Assembly: GCF_032118995.1 (NCBI RefSeq)
Contig: NC_092662.1
Span: forward strand, 13,467,701-13,531,700
Source of the DNA: Asterias amurensis
Lineage: Eukaryota; Echinodermata; Asteroidea; Forcipulatida; Asteriidae
Direction of reading: 5' to 3'
Length of the DNA stretch: 64,000 nucleotides
Shown here piece after piece: positions 33,776 to 46,600 of this stretch. The translations under genes were made by a program, and so were the position numbers. The notes under the pieces were generated by a model. The model was given only the letters and a program-made list of their open reading frames with translations. It ran no database searches and was not told the DNA's origin. Numbering within the stretch: position 1 is the stretch's first letter; each line of letters opens with the position of its first letter.

Positions 33776-35353
33776 ACGGAATCTATACGTTTGGTGAACA
33801 AGATGAATGAAAATAAAACCTTTTGTTATTTGACACTTTAAAGGGGCATGATTGCCACCCAATGCCTCCTCTCTCTCTAGCTGGCCCTAAGCCCTGACCG
33901 AGTCACTATGACGACACCCCCACTACCTTGGCCTTATCCCCATTCTTCCCCCTCCCCTAGCCTCAAAGCAGACAAGGCTACGCTGACCCCAAAGGTCATG
34001 TCACTGGGGAGTTGGAACAGGAAGTCGTGCATGAATGTTGCATCCGTTTCCAATAAACACTGCGGTTGCCACACAGTCAGTAGGGCTGTACAAAGGGCCT
34101 CTAAACGCTGGGTACCTTAGTCAAAACTTTTGTTCAAGGCTTTTCTAGAAAGTATCAGCAATTATATAATTTCTCAACTTGAATGGGAACAACTAGAACA
34201 TCGGAGGGCCGGCCATCCAACGTGTGTTCATAGATCTATCCACCACAAGCTCGTTGCCACAACAGGCTAGCTTCATTCATTCCCATTCAACGCAATGTAA
34301 CTAAACCGAGACTGGAAGGGGAAATTGTCAGACCCCCCCCCCCCCCCCCTTTTAAGGAATCATATCAATGTCGTTGTGTATACATTGAATCTGACAAACA
34401 CGGCTGCACTCATCACTCATTAAATGTAACAACTCATCTGTAAATTCACTGGACCGCAACCTACCACCCATTGCTTTAAAGAAGGTGGCCGCAATTATGT
34501 AGCCCCGCCCCTTTCAAGCCCCACGAACCGCGGTCCAATTTCATAGAAGTGCATACGCACAAAAAGTAGCAATTAGCACAACAAAATATGCTTGCCAGAA
34601 TACCAGCCGCACAAACGGTCACGACATGTACACACTTTGTGCCTGGATTCCTGCACGCTTATTTCTGACAGCGCACCTACTCAGCAAAAAGCTAGGGGTT
34701 AAAACAATATTGTTGTTTTTCAGTAATAGGGGGACAAAGCTACCTTTACCCTTGCAATTACAAGTTCTGAAAACCACGTGTGAGTTTTTGAATCTGCTCT
34801 CAGCATTCAATGAAACCCGGGGCATGCAGCCCGGGGGGGGGGGGGGGGGGAGGTGGTGTCGGTGTATTGCTGCAAATTGAAAGTTAGGTAAGTAATGAAG
34901 CTCAGGACTAGCACGCATTTAGAGACTTCTTTCCTTTGGTTTGCTCGTCTTTTTAATAAAATGGTTTGGTTACAATACTATTTTGCGATATTATTCCTCC
35001 TTCCGTACGGTTCGCTGCGTGTCGTCACAGCTTGCCCCACACGCCTCGCGGCACACCAATCGCCACCCGTGGTAGACACCCGTGGCTGACGCAGGTTTTG
35101 GGAGCAGACGTCCGGGGTCAATGGATGTAGCCTCATACCTCAGCCGTTTTTTATCTCCAACTATCGGCCTGTATCACGGGATTTTGCCACTGTGGGTGTG
35201 CGTGTGTGTGTGTTCGGTTTATGTGAGCTGAAGAAAGTTGAGTAAAATGAGGGCGCTTCAAAGAAAAGTTCTGGTGCACCCCAACAAACTCATAACAGCA
35301 TTATAGTAGCTCACAACATTTAATAGTAAATGGAAAGTTATCCATTGACTCTT
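33776..35353. other. intergenic DNA with C and G homopolymers
   Basis: A C run lies near 34,333-34,349 and a G run near 34,832-34,850. GTCCAATTTCATAGAAGTGC at 34,530 is a stub of the E family. No gene is supported. Confidence 0.45.
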
Positions 35354-35508
35354 GGAGTGCGTTTTGGCGACCCCAACCAAAAACTGTATCGGTTATTGAT
35401 CGTTGGTTCTGCTGTTCAGACTGAACGACAACCGAGTTGTGAGCTCGGTTACCGTTTTGGTTGTGACGTCAGAAACAGATTTTGGTTGGGGTCGCCAAAA
35501 CGCACTCC
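35354..35508. repeat. perfect 29-bp inverted repeat element
   Basis: The arms 35,354-35,382 (GGAGTGCGTTTTGGCGACCC...) and 35,480-35,508 (...GGGTCGCCAAAACGCACTCC) are exact inverted copies. The interior holds GACAACCGAGTT/GAGCTCGGTTACCG. There is no clear target duplication. Arm identity implies a young or constrained structure. Confidence 0.9.
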
Positions 35509-35974
35509 TGAACTGTAATATCCTCTGCTCCAATAGAAACATTCCTACATTGGTGTCGTTTTCCAAGATACTGGGTTTCATACAATCTTGCAAAGAAAAT
35601 GTACCTAATACACCTCTAGGCAAGTAGGACCATTGCAGGGCATGTTTGTCATCCAAAATACCTCAAATTGGAAGTCAACAACCACCGGGCAAATTGTTTT
35701 TAGACTCTCAAATCTGTCTACTTCTACTTTGGTACTCGGTCTACTTTGAGAGACAACAACATATTGATGATGCTGATCAATTAGAATCACAAAGGAGTGA
35801 ACACGCACTGATAAAGTACCGAAGAAACATGGGAAAATTCAATCCTTACTCTTTTGTGATATCCAGCAGTTCCTTTAAGAACGTAAAGTGCGCCCTCAAG
35901 CCAATAAAAAGTTGAAGCACTTTGCAATGCAATGGTAATCGACAACTGCATTGGATTATAACGCCAAATATGCC

Positions 35975-36179
35975 GTAGTACCAGTGGTTGCTATAGCGCC
36001 AGAGATGAAAGAAAGATGGCGGCCTACATGGAAGTTAAAAATACAGCGTCTTGTCACTTTCCTTAGCTTTCTGATGTTGTTCGGTTGATAAAGTGATTTT
36101 AAATGTGTTTGAACGGTTCAAGAACCGCAATTCCCAATTGTTAATTGCCGTGGAATGAAGATAATGTGTTGAAGACGTG
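35975..36179 (+). promoter_or_regulatory. probable promoter and untranslated exon 1 of the 37.7-kb gene
   Basis: AAGATGGCGGC at 36,013-36,023 is a canonical YY1 initiator-type site, commonly just downstream of transcription starts. GTGGTTGCTATAGC lies about 20 bp upstream and is half of an RFX-like site. A good donor (GACGTG|GTGAGC) ends the candidate exon at 36,179. The coding exon has an acceptor at 37,641. The link between the two is inferred. Confidence 0.4.
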
Positions 36180-36292
36180 GTGAGCATTTAATTTTATAAT
36201 ATATTAATATTATTTTTATTGAATAATTATTACTAGGCTATTATTTGTTATTAATTTTTTTTTTTTAAATTAAATAATAAAATATTATATTT

Positions 36293-36552
36293 TATGGCAC
36301 CACCACTTTTTCATTTGAGGAAAAGTTTCCGTATGGCGCCACCACTTTTTCATTCGAAATAAAATAATATAGTATCTAATTTACCTGATTGATATATCCC
36401 TTTTTGTAAAAATGAGTGAAAAAGTGTTGGCGCCATACGGAAAGTTATCCTCATTTGATATAAAATAATATAGGAACTTATTTACCTGATTGATATATCC
36501 CTTTTTGTAAAAATGAGTGAAAAAGTGGTGGCGCCATACGGAAAGTTATCCA
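36293..36552. repeat. snapback repeat GGAAAAGTTTCC family, about two copies in tandem
   Basis: GGAAAAGTTTCCGTATGGCG, the inverted GGCGCCATACGGAAAGTTAT (twice) and ATTGATATATCCCTTTTTGT (twice) show a duplicated copy. It lies in the presumed first intron of the next gene. Confidence 0.8.
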
Positions 36553-36689
36553 TAATATTAAACAAATTTGGATTCGTTTTTTAGAGGGGAGAGGGGGCCT
36601 ACCAACCTGACCAATAAATATGTTTACTTTGTCATTATGTCAATTTGTTGATTTTCTACCTCCATGAATGATTGAATTGATGTAGATGT

Positions 36690-36860
36690 CAGACAACACG
36701 TCCGTCAGACAACTCGACCGTCCGGACAACTCAACAGTTCAGACAACTTGACAGTTGAAAAAAAAGTCCGTCGAGTTGTCCCAACACCAAGGTCGAGCTG
36801 TCTCAACCGTCGAGTTGTCCGAACGGTCGAGTTGTCCGATGGACGAGTTGTCTGAACACC
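36690..36860. repeat. inverted cluster of TCGAGTTGTC units
   Basis: GACAACTCGACCGTCCG and related units on the left (36,707-36,760) face CGTCGAGTTGTCC, CGAACGGTCGAGTTGTCC and GGACGAGTTGTC units on the right (36,766-36,855). There are at least seven short units, in opposite orientation around a short A run (36,758-36,765). Confidence 0.8.
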
Positions 36861-36960
36861 ATTAGGCCTACCTGTATGTTTACTTTTTTTTATTATTAAA
36901 ACTTTTGTCAGTTTGTCCACTGTGAGCATGGTGAGTGTGACTGGGTCAAGCCAAGCATGA

Positions 36961-37228
36961 CAGGGCTCAATTTCATGGCTCTGCCATGTCTGCTTACCAC
37001 TGAATTCTCCATTCTCCGCTTACGTGCAAGCGCCAAATTTCGGGCTAGCCTTGTTTTTTAAATGTAAACATGGTGAAGCGTAGAATGCCTAGTAAAAGTA
37101 GGCCGAGTATTTAGTTGCGTGGAGTACGCACACACGCACACAAGCCAGAATTCCCTGCTAATGGCTATTCCGTGAAAAAGGCTTGACGTACTTTGCTACT
37201 GTTAGTAGAGCCATGAAATTGGGCCCAG
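36961..37228. repeat. F-type inverted-repeat element (F2)
   Basis: The ends are CAGGGCTCAATTTCATGGCT and GAGCCATGAAATTGGGCCCA; the interior is diverged from F1. Confidence 0.7.
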
Positions 37229-37650
37229 GTGGGTTTAACACACTTGTCACACTGTCCAGTGTCTGTACTCTTTTATAAGTTAGTCATAGCTGTTTTTGGT
37301 ATTGCTAGCTCATTCGGCTCATATAAATGATCATGTTTTGTATCTCACGTTATTCGCTACTTTTCACTTGACTTTCTAATCAAACATTCTACCTGTCTAT
37401 CACTGTCTAATTCTAAACAACACGTCTAAGTTTTTTTTTAATATCAACTAAAACTGAAAATGCAATGTGTCACCCTGGTCACTGTCATTGTCTATGATTG
37501 AATGAGTAGAATTAGGATGTATTTTGCTTTTAAATTATTTTAAGGTAAATAATTTCAAATCGTTTTTTTTTAGTTATTGGAGATCTTGTATTTGATGAAT
37601 GGAGTACTTTTGGTCATGTTATTTTATTACACTTTATTTAGACTTTAGGA

Positions 37651-37679
37651 ATGGTTGGACAATGAAAAGGCAGCAATAG
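37651..37679 (+). promoter_or_regulatory. two minimal overlapping upstream ORFs
   Basis: Within the exon that begins at 37,642 (acceptor TTTAG), ATGGTTGGACAATGA (37,651-37,665) and ATGAAAAGGCAGCAATAG (37,662-37,679) both end before the main ATG at 37,692. Such uORFs usually reduce translation of the main frame. Confidence 0.5.
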
Positions 37680-37691
37680 CCCAAAACCAGC

Positions 37692-40600
37692 ATGAGTACA
37701 GCCATGGCAGGTAAATCTTTTTATCATGTCGATGAGACGTCCTGTGGACCCCTATGCCAGCACCCACAGTGCTGGGCCTCAAACCGACGCTGTGAAAGAG
37801 GGCTCCCTCGTGTGACAGAACCAGTGGCATCTTCGTGGGACTCGGATGGAAGTGAAGGTATGAGTGCATCGAGTGGTCAATATACTTTGCAAATATACTC
37901 AGAACCCTCCTCTAGTGAATTAATAATAATATTAATATCAAAGTCTTATATAGCGCACGTATCTACCAAAGGCGCTTAATATGTTATACAGAAAGAGAGG
38001 TTATTGAAAGTAATGAATTCTGAGACCCAATTATGTAGCATTGTTACAAGGTGCTACGGCGCAGTCAGCAGCCACAGCCAGGAACACCAGGGCGAACCCC
38101 TTCTCTTTTTGATAAGTGCACTCGGTTCTTTTACATGCGTTACACAACACATGGGACCAACGGCTTTACGTCCCAACCATGGTTAAGTGTCTTGCTTTAC
38201 GACATAAGTATCACGTCTGGGGATTCGACCCTACACTCTGCTGATCAGAAACACCAAAGTTTGAATTCTGTGCTCTTAACCGCTCAGCCACGACACTTCC
38301 ACAAAGCAAACAAAACCAGTCAACTGTACAGGTTTTGTGTGAGCACAACTGGGTACAGGGGCCAATTTCATAGAGCTGCTTAAGCAAAAAAATTGCTTAA
38401 GCACGAAAATAGCTCGCTTATTTTTCACATGTTACTGGCCAAAATGTCATGCCATATACATTGCTTATGACTAGTATTTAGCTGTTGTTTACTTAGCATA
38501 ACAATTGAGTGGAGTCTTGGCTGGTAATCTGATTTTACTCAGCAATGAATTTTTTGCTTAAGCAAAAATTTTTGCTTAAGCAGCTCTATGAAATTGGGCC
38601 CAGATCTAACTGTTTGTGTAAATGCATTCACCATTGTTATTTTGTGCCTATGTTGAGATACACCAAGTGAGAAGACCGGTCTTTGACAATTACCAAAGGT
38701 GTCCAGTGTCTTTTTAACTCTTGGACTAATTTTTTTTAATGTGTTACGTTCAGGTGCGTTACCAACTCTGAAAATACAGAATCTCCTGACGGACTCTGGC
38801 TTGGATACTCTACTTGGACGATTCCCTACGCAGAGATTAAGGCAGTCCGAGGCTTCACTGCCTTCGCCAAGACACCAACGTAGCTCCTCTGCACCAGCTG
38901 TAGACTTTAACTCCAAGTAAGGAAATGTCATCATAATAATAATTTAGGAAAAAGAATTAGCTGTTGCAAGGAACTTACAATCAAATGAAGCGATGGTATA
39001 AATGCAAAAAAATAGTTTCCTGACGTTTCGACCCAAGCAGAGTCTTTCTCAAAGGCTTAAAGAAAAAACAACAAACATGAACCCGTTACCCGTTCATGTT
39101 TGAGAAAGACTCTGCTTGGGTCGAAATGTCAGGTCATTAACTATTTTTTGCAATAATAATAATTGTAATAATACTAGTGGAGTCCGTAAGTGCCGGTATC
39201 CACCAAAAAAGCGTTCATGGCACTCGCTCAGCCAATGATAGCTCTCCACGCGTGCACGTTTCATCAACGATGGCAGCCAATGCAACGGGTCAATGTCAGT
39301 TTGAGTCCTAGTCGTGACACTTGTTTCCTTAAGCAAGGTACTAAACCATTGTTGCTGCGACCTTCTGATGGTGTGTTGTGTAATGCACATAAAAGAACCC
39401 ACTTCTCGTAAAGAGAAGGGGCTTGCCCCTGTGTGGCTGCCGTCGATTTCACAAAGAGTTAGGACTCATCTTATCTCGAGTTAAGACGAGTAACTCGTCC
39501 TAAGTTAGGATTAATCTTAAGGTCTGCATGCTACAGTGCAGGGTTGGGACTCGTCCTAAGTCCTAAGATTAGTCTTAAGTTAGGAAGAGTTTTGTGATTG
39601 GCAGCATAATTGCGCCACAGCACCTTGTAAACCATGACATGTTGCTATGTAAAGGAATATTATTTCATACTACACAAACGTATACCTTGCAGGACAAAAT
39701 ACTGGGTGCTTTGATCACCCCTAGGGGTGTGATAAAGCGCTATATAAAACCCAATAGTACTATCGTTGTTTTGTTTGTTGTGTTTGTTTATTCTATAGTA
39801 GACCTAAGCAGTTCCCATACACACCCAACGCCTCCATCATTCTTATCCATCATCGGGCAGCGGGAACAAAACGTAATACTATCCTTGTTTTTGTTTTTTC
39901 TCTCTATAAATAGACCTAAGCAGTTCCCATACACACCCTACACCTCCCCTCTTGGGGTGAGGTCCACCAGCGCCCGGTCCATGCCCGCCTCCATCATCGG
40001 GAAGCAGCAGCTACAGAGCAAGGCCAGGTCAGTGGAGGTCAGGGAACTGTTTGAAGTGGACGAACTCAACAGCGATTGGCAGAATGCCTTCGTGCCCGCT
40101 CACGTCTACGTCTGGTGCCCATCCAAGAAAGCATATGAGCGTCAGTTGACTAAAGAGAGGGAGCCGACCATAGCTGGGAAGTAAGTCAAATCTTACCTTG
40201 AAAAGGCGCACAGTTGATTATTATGCAATGAATTTTTGTTAAGTTTAACTGGATGCAAAACTGATCAATTTATAGTAATGCTGTGAACAGTTTACCCTTT
40301 TTACCCATCCCTGAGTAAAATGTCTCTAAATTGTTTGATCATTAAACAAAGAGTTTTTCTTTACATGATGCAAAACTGTTTTATCTGCTGTTGGTCCATT
40401 TGGGAAATCGCTGCCTGTTAATATTTTCTAACAGAAATTCTGATTTGTTGTTTTCTTTTTCAGAAATGATGAAAATGATGTTTCTAAATCAATCACAGTG
40501 AAGGACATGACAGACTTGATGGTCCCAAAAGCACCGAAGGACAAAACAAAAAGAAACAAGAAAATGGTAACAACAAAACAAAGATGTCTGTTTGGTTGGA

Positions 40601-43600
40601 ATCTAAGGTTACCAATAAATGCCATGTGCATGAAATATCTGTCTGTAAGGGGTGTCGTTGTTTAGGATGGTGGAGTCAAACTAAGTTGTTCTGCGATTGT
40701 GGGTTCGAATCCTGGCCTGGTCAGTCGCGCCACTTGTGCCTTTGAGGAATGCCCTTTATTACAATTGCTTCTCTCCACCAAGGAGTACAAATGGGTACCG
40801 GCCATGGACTGGCATCCTGTCTAGGGGAAATAGAAATACTACACTCATTTCAGCTTCAAGAACAACTTGAAAACTCACTTGTTTAGTCTTGGCTTAAGGT
40901 GCCGCTATTGCCTTCGAATGTCCATTATTGTTATACGATTATTATTGTGTTGTTTACAGCAAACCATACTAGATCGTATCTCCACAATGCAAAGTTTCAA
41001 AGACTACTTTCTGAATTTTGTTTACATGGTTGCATAAGAATACAAATAAGTATCTTGTGGTTAACCCAAAACAACTGTTTCCTTTCTTGAAATTGTCTTG
41101 TACAGAAGAAGAAGGCATCCCGAATAACGCCCACCGGAGGGCGTCCATACACGCATCCTAGTCGATCACCTCTCATCCAACGAAGAACCTTGCCAATTGA
41201 TATGGATGAAAGGTAAGTTGAGTTGTTGAGCAGAGCAAGAAACAATCTACCCTGCTAAATGTTTATCAGGTTACCAAAGGAACACCAGCTAAAAATATGT
41301 GAGGTGCGCACTGGATGCCATTTCAGTATGCAACTCTTTTGATGGAACAATAGATCACTACAGAAAAAACAGCTATTGTTATCAATGAAAAAACATCACA
41401 TTTGCTTCTAAAAGGCCCCTTTGCTTCATGTTTTTAAGCAAATATTTTAGAGCTCCGAAGGCGCAAGATTTGGAACTCCAGCTAAAATAAATGCACTGTA
41501 CATTGGTAGAAACCATTTCAGCATGGTACTCCTTTGATCGAACAATAGATCAGTGCAGACATTGACCTTTGCTATCAATGATATAACAGAATACTCTTGA
41601 GTCGCTTGCTTAGACTCGAGTCTCCAACTTCATTGACTTGCGACCTGACTCGACTTGGGGCAAAAATAACTTGGTAACAGTACTGTTTTTTACAAAGCTA
41701 ACAAAATAATATGTTGAAAATTAACTTGAACGTTTTTTATCCCCACTTAGCATTTCTCAACTTCTGAATCTTCCAAGGGATATCTTAATGGATGTACTTG
41801 TGCACATCCAAAACAGGTGAGTTGTGTTTAATAATTTAAAAACAATTATAGTGACCTCACGTCTCTACCCTAGCAGAGTCTTTCTTGAACGGAGTCTTTC
41901 ATGAAGGCCTTCGAGAAAGACTCTACTGGTGTCGAAACCTCGGGTCACTAATAATAGGCCCTTAATAGGCCCTTTTAAAGCCATTGGTAAACAGTATTGT
42001 CCAAGTCCCACAATTTGTATATCACAACTTATATATAAAATAACAAACCTGTGAAAATTTAGGCTCAATTGGTCATCAGAGTCGGAAGAAAATAACGGGA
42101 AAACCCACTCTTGTTTCTGCAGGTTCTGCTGTGTCATGACATGTGTTTAAAACAAATCCGCAATTCTCACTATCAAGAGTTGATATTGTTTTAATGTTTC
42201 TCAAAAAGTAAAGCATTTCATGGAATAATATTTCAGGAGAAGTCTTTCACCATTACCTTCTGTAAACCCTGTAAATTATTTGTAAATCTGTGAACTTTTT
42301 GGGGGTTTATTTGTATCAAAAGTGTCCAGTGGCTTTAAATGGTAAGAAGTTTGCAACAGCTAAAATACTATTTTTCTTTTAATAATTTCTTTGAAGAATA
42401 CTGAATGGTGTAGACTTTGATTTGGTAATCATTCAAGCATGTGCAAGCGTGTGCAAACTGTTCACATTAACCTCATTTCATTTAACATGCTTCGATCAAA
42501 CTTCCTAAATTTGAGTCAAAAATGCCTCCCAAGTTTTGTAATCCTGCGGAGAAACCTGAATGTAACAGACCAATTAGAACTCACTTCCCGGTAGTGAAGC
42601 TTATAGTGAGAAGTCCCCTCGATCCACTAAAGCTTAAGTAGTAGTCCCGGCGGACTTTCTACCTTCTGCCCAGGTAGTAGTTAAAAAGCAGGACAGTCGT
42701 TTTCAGAACTGAGAAGTCTCCGGAATTCCGAAAATCTACTCCGTAGTAGTAGAATATAAAGCAAAACAAGATCTGAAAAGAACATAATCTACCTGGCAAG
42801 TAGATACACATGGTGTTACCACAAACCAAATATATATTGATACCTCACCATGCAATGCCTCAAATCCCATACAATATTTCACCATTTGAATCTCTCGTTT
42901 ATCAGCGAGACTCTGGACAGAACCAAAGTGCAGGTCCTCTTGAATCGTCTCATGCCACTGATCCATTTCGACCAGAGCCAGCCGGGTCACCGGGCGCTCT
43001 CTCCGACCCCCCTCCTTGCCAGCGGAATCCTCCAGAACAAGAAGATGAGCATCCATGAAGGGCGTCAGCGTCTCGGTGACCGGGAGCAAGAGGCCGCCAC
43101 TGGAGCGAAGAATCCGTTCTATCTGGACGATAACGTTCTGTCTGCGATGACGACATCGACGTATACCGCCCTCACACAGCAGTTACCTGCGGAGGATGCG
43201 CAGCAGGAGGTGCATGAGACTGGCAGGATGGCTCGTCAGCAGCCACTGGGACCCATCCAGGGTGAGTTTGGCTTGATTTGAGAAGGGGGTGGGGGGGGGG
43301 GGAGTTGTAGGATGATTGTTGCATTATACATTATAAATACATTATAATAATAATATAATATAAAACCAAAGTCTTATCTAGCGCAAGTATCTACCAACAA
43401 GGGTCTCAAGGTGCTTAGTGAATAAATTTATACAGAAAGAGAGGCTATTGAAAGTTATGAATTCTGAGACCCAATTATGTAGCACCTTAAATGCAGCCAC
43501 AGCCAGGAACACCGGCGCGAACCCCTTCTCTTTACGATAAATGCACTGGGTTCTTTACGTCCCATCCGAAGGACAAAGCAATGGTCAAGTGTCTTGCTTA

Positions 43601-46600
43601 AAGGAACACGTTGCCTTGGATCGGTCGAGTTGGTCTTTGAAAAACGTTTGTAACCGGATGCATATGGGTAGAAAGATGTTGTAAAAATAGAATACAATGA
43701 TCCACACAAACATGCCTCGAAATTGCGTAGTTTTCCTTTTACGTCGTCGACTAACACGTCGGCCATTTATGGGGGTCAAAATTTTCACTCCCATAAATGG
43801 CCGACGGTGATAGTTCGCACAGTAGAAGGAAAACCACGCAATTTCGAGGCAAACTTGTGTGGATCATTGTATGCTACTTTTAAAACATCTTTCCAACCAT
43901 ATGCATTGTATAAAAAACGGTTACAAACGCTTTTGTTTTGACCAACTCGTCCGATCCAAGGCAACGTGTTTCTTTAAGGACACAAGTGTCACAGCTAGGG
44001 ATTTGAACCCAAACTCAGCTGATCAGAAACATCAGAGTTTGAATTCAATGCTCTTAACCGCCGGGCCAAAAACTTTGACTTCTACTTAAAGGGAAGGTAT
44101 ACCTTGGTAATCACTCTTAAAATTATTGGCAATCAAAAATTTTGGGTTAGAAGCCTACAGCAGCTTACCATTGTACGGAGCATTTTGAGAAATATTGCTT
44201 TTAGAAAAATTGTAGTTATGGAGAATATATCAATTGTTATGCCCCCAAAATTTGAATCTGAGAAACTTTACTGTCAAATACATTTATTGGGTTGTGTATT
44301 TAATTACGGATTATTCTTCCTGCGTCGACATAACTGTCCGGATTTTCGGTGATATCTCAAAAACGAGACCACCTTTTGAAATGTTCACAGATTAGTTTAG
44401 TTTTACAGTCTCAGAGAAATAAACCAATTCTGCATTTATGTTCAGCCTTGATTTTTGTTTTCCTTGTGCCACTCCCAAAACAATTATTTTTCTAACAGCT
44501 AAAACTCCTTGTCTTTCATCCTTTTTAGCTGACACGGTAGCCCCTCTACCCAAAGTTTCCCATTTCAGAAACAAGCCAACGTCAGTCTCGACAAAGAGCC
44601 TACCACCACTGATCCCTGGCGCCAAATCAACCAAACCTTTCGACTACAAAGGAGCCAAGTCGCTGGATCTTACCCTTGGTAAGTTCAAAAGGGACTTTAT
44701 TTCTTCTGCCACAATCATTTTGCTGATTTTTTAACTTAACACGCTGATAAGTGGAAATAATTTGTTTAATCCTTACGAAGTGTATAAAGCACTGTATACT
44801 CAGTACTTTTGCGAGTTCTGTGAAAAAAATCCACTGGAAAATACTTGGGTGGGATTCAAACCCACAACCTTTGCATTGCTATTAGCAGATGTCTTACCAC
44901 AAGACCACCGAGCTAGCGCGGTTGCTAAAGGCAGTTTGAATGATATGTGTTAGCAGCGGGAACTCCATTGATTTAAAGATAATAATAATGATACACAACA
45001 TTTATTAGGCGCTTAATACGGTTGTATTCAGTTCATTCAGTATTTTCCTGCAAGGTATGTGGGACTACGTTTGAATTATGAGACCTACTCATAATTGTTA
45101 ATTTTTACAAATATTTTTGCTTCTCGATTTAGGGCCACTTCCGAGTCCCGAACTGCTCTCCCCTGAGAAGCCATCAACACCCCGCTCTGAGAAGGCGTCC
45201 ACCCTATACGTGACCCTCCCTTCTGTCCCCTCTCCGGACAGGACGGACTTGATCACTCCTCTACAGCCCTATGGGAAGCAACCAATTACTGGTGTTCCGT
45301 TTAGGTTTACCAACTACCTGGGGGACACGCCTTCGCTGATTGCCAGCGAAGATTTTGTGAGTATTTCATTTCATTTCAATTCTTTTTTATTTAGTAATTT
45401 GGGAACCAATGCACAACTCTACTTACATATGGCCTTAGTGCAAAATGGAACCTGTCGATTTCACAAAGAGTTAGGACTAGTCCTAGGAGATAATAAAACC
45501 TAAGGCTAGTCCTTAATTAGTACAAGTAACTTGTTTTAACTCGAGATAAGACTAGTCTAAACTCTTGTTGAAATCCAGCCCTGGGCTCAATTTCACAGAG
45601 TAAAGAATGATCTTAACTGCAAATCACTCTTTATTGCTAAGCAAGTTGTGAAGTCACAATACAATCGCTATGGTAATACTGACGTCTAATCTTAGTACTT
45701 TGTGAAAGTGGCCCCAGGATCAGGACCACAAAATTGGTGAGAGGCAAGAAGCGCAAGCCACCCCTTATTTTCCAGTTAAAGTTCCCCCCCAAAAAATGCG
45801 TTGATAAAGATGATAAAAAAAGTAGAACCCCTGTTGGATTTTGAACAAAAATTTAAACTTCAATTACTGTCTTCTTACTCCCGTCAGTATACTTGTTTTA
45901 TAAAGCAAATTCAAAACCAAACATTTTCGGAAAACTTTTGATAACGGAGACTCAAATCACAATGAAAGTCAAACTATTATTATTATTTACCAGCAATCCT
46001 TCCTACTTCAATTATCTGTTTTATTTCTTGTGTTATTTTTTTGTTTTGTTCTTAACTCTTTTATTTTAATTCCTTAATACCTTGCATGCCTACAGCCTGA
46101 GTTATTTTGGTTTGATTATGAGGTAAAAATTGTTTGTCAAGTCACATTTGAGTGTGTTTTGTGCACCCCATACTGTTCATTATTTCTGCACTGCTGGTTA
46201 TAATCAGAGCTGTGTATTGAGAGAGTTGCGACATAGAGGGACCAGTTTTCTTTGGTCTGTTTAAGCAAAAACAACCTTGCTTAGTAAAATTAGTTTACCG
46301 GCCTAGACTTCACTCAATAGTTATGCTAAGGAAACAGCAGCTTTTAAAACCAATAAGAAAATGCCTTGGTTCCCCTTGTCCTTTCAAAAACGAAGCATAC
46401 AGGCCTGAGTGGCGCATACATGTACACCCATTAGCGCTGACTATTTTTTATCTGCACTTATTTACTAAGCACAACTTTCCACCTGATTCATGCACACCTA
46501 GGGCCAATTTCATAGACCTGCTAAGCATAAAAATTTGCTTAGCATGACATTTTTTCCTTGATTTAAACAGGATTACCAACCAAATTTCCACGTGATTTTC

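Noticed and set aside
33908-34120. Small proline-rich protein gene
   Set aside because: A single 70-codon ORF with alternative start, no splice partner and low-complexity beginning.
42810-43058. Alternative frame across exon 7 ([19 protein letters not shown])
   Set aside because: It hits a stop inside the exon and does not match the phase of exons 6 and 8; the chosen frame does both.
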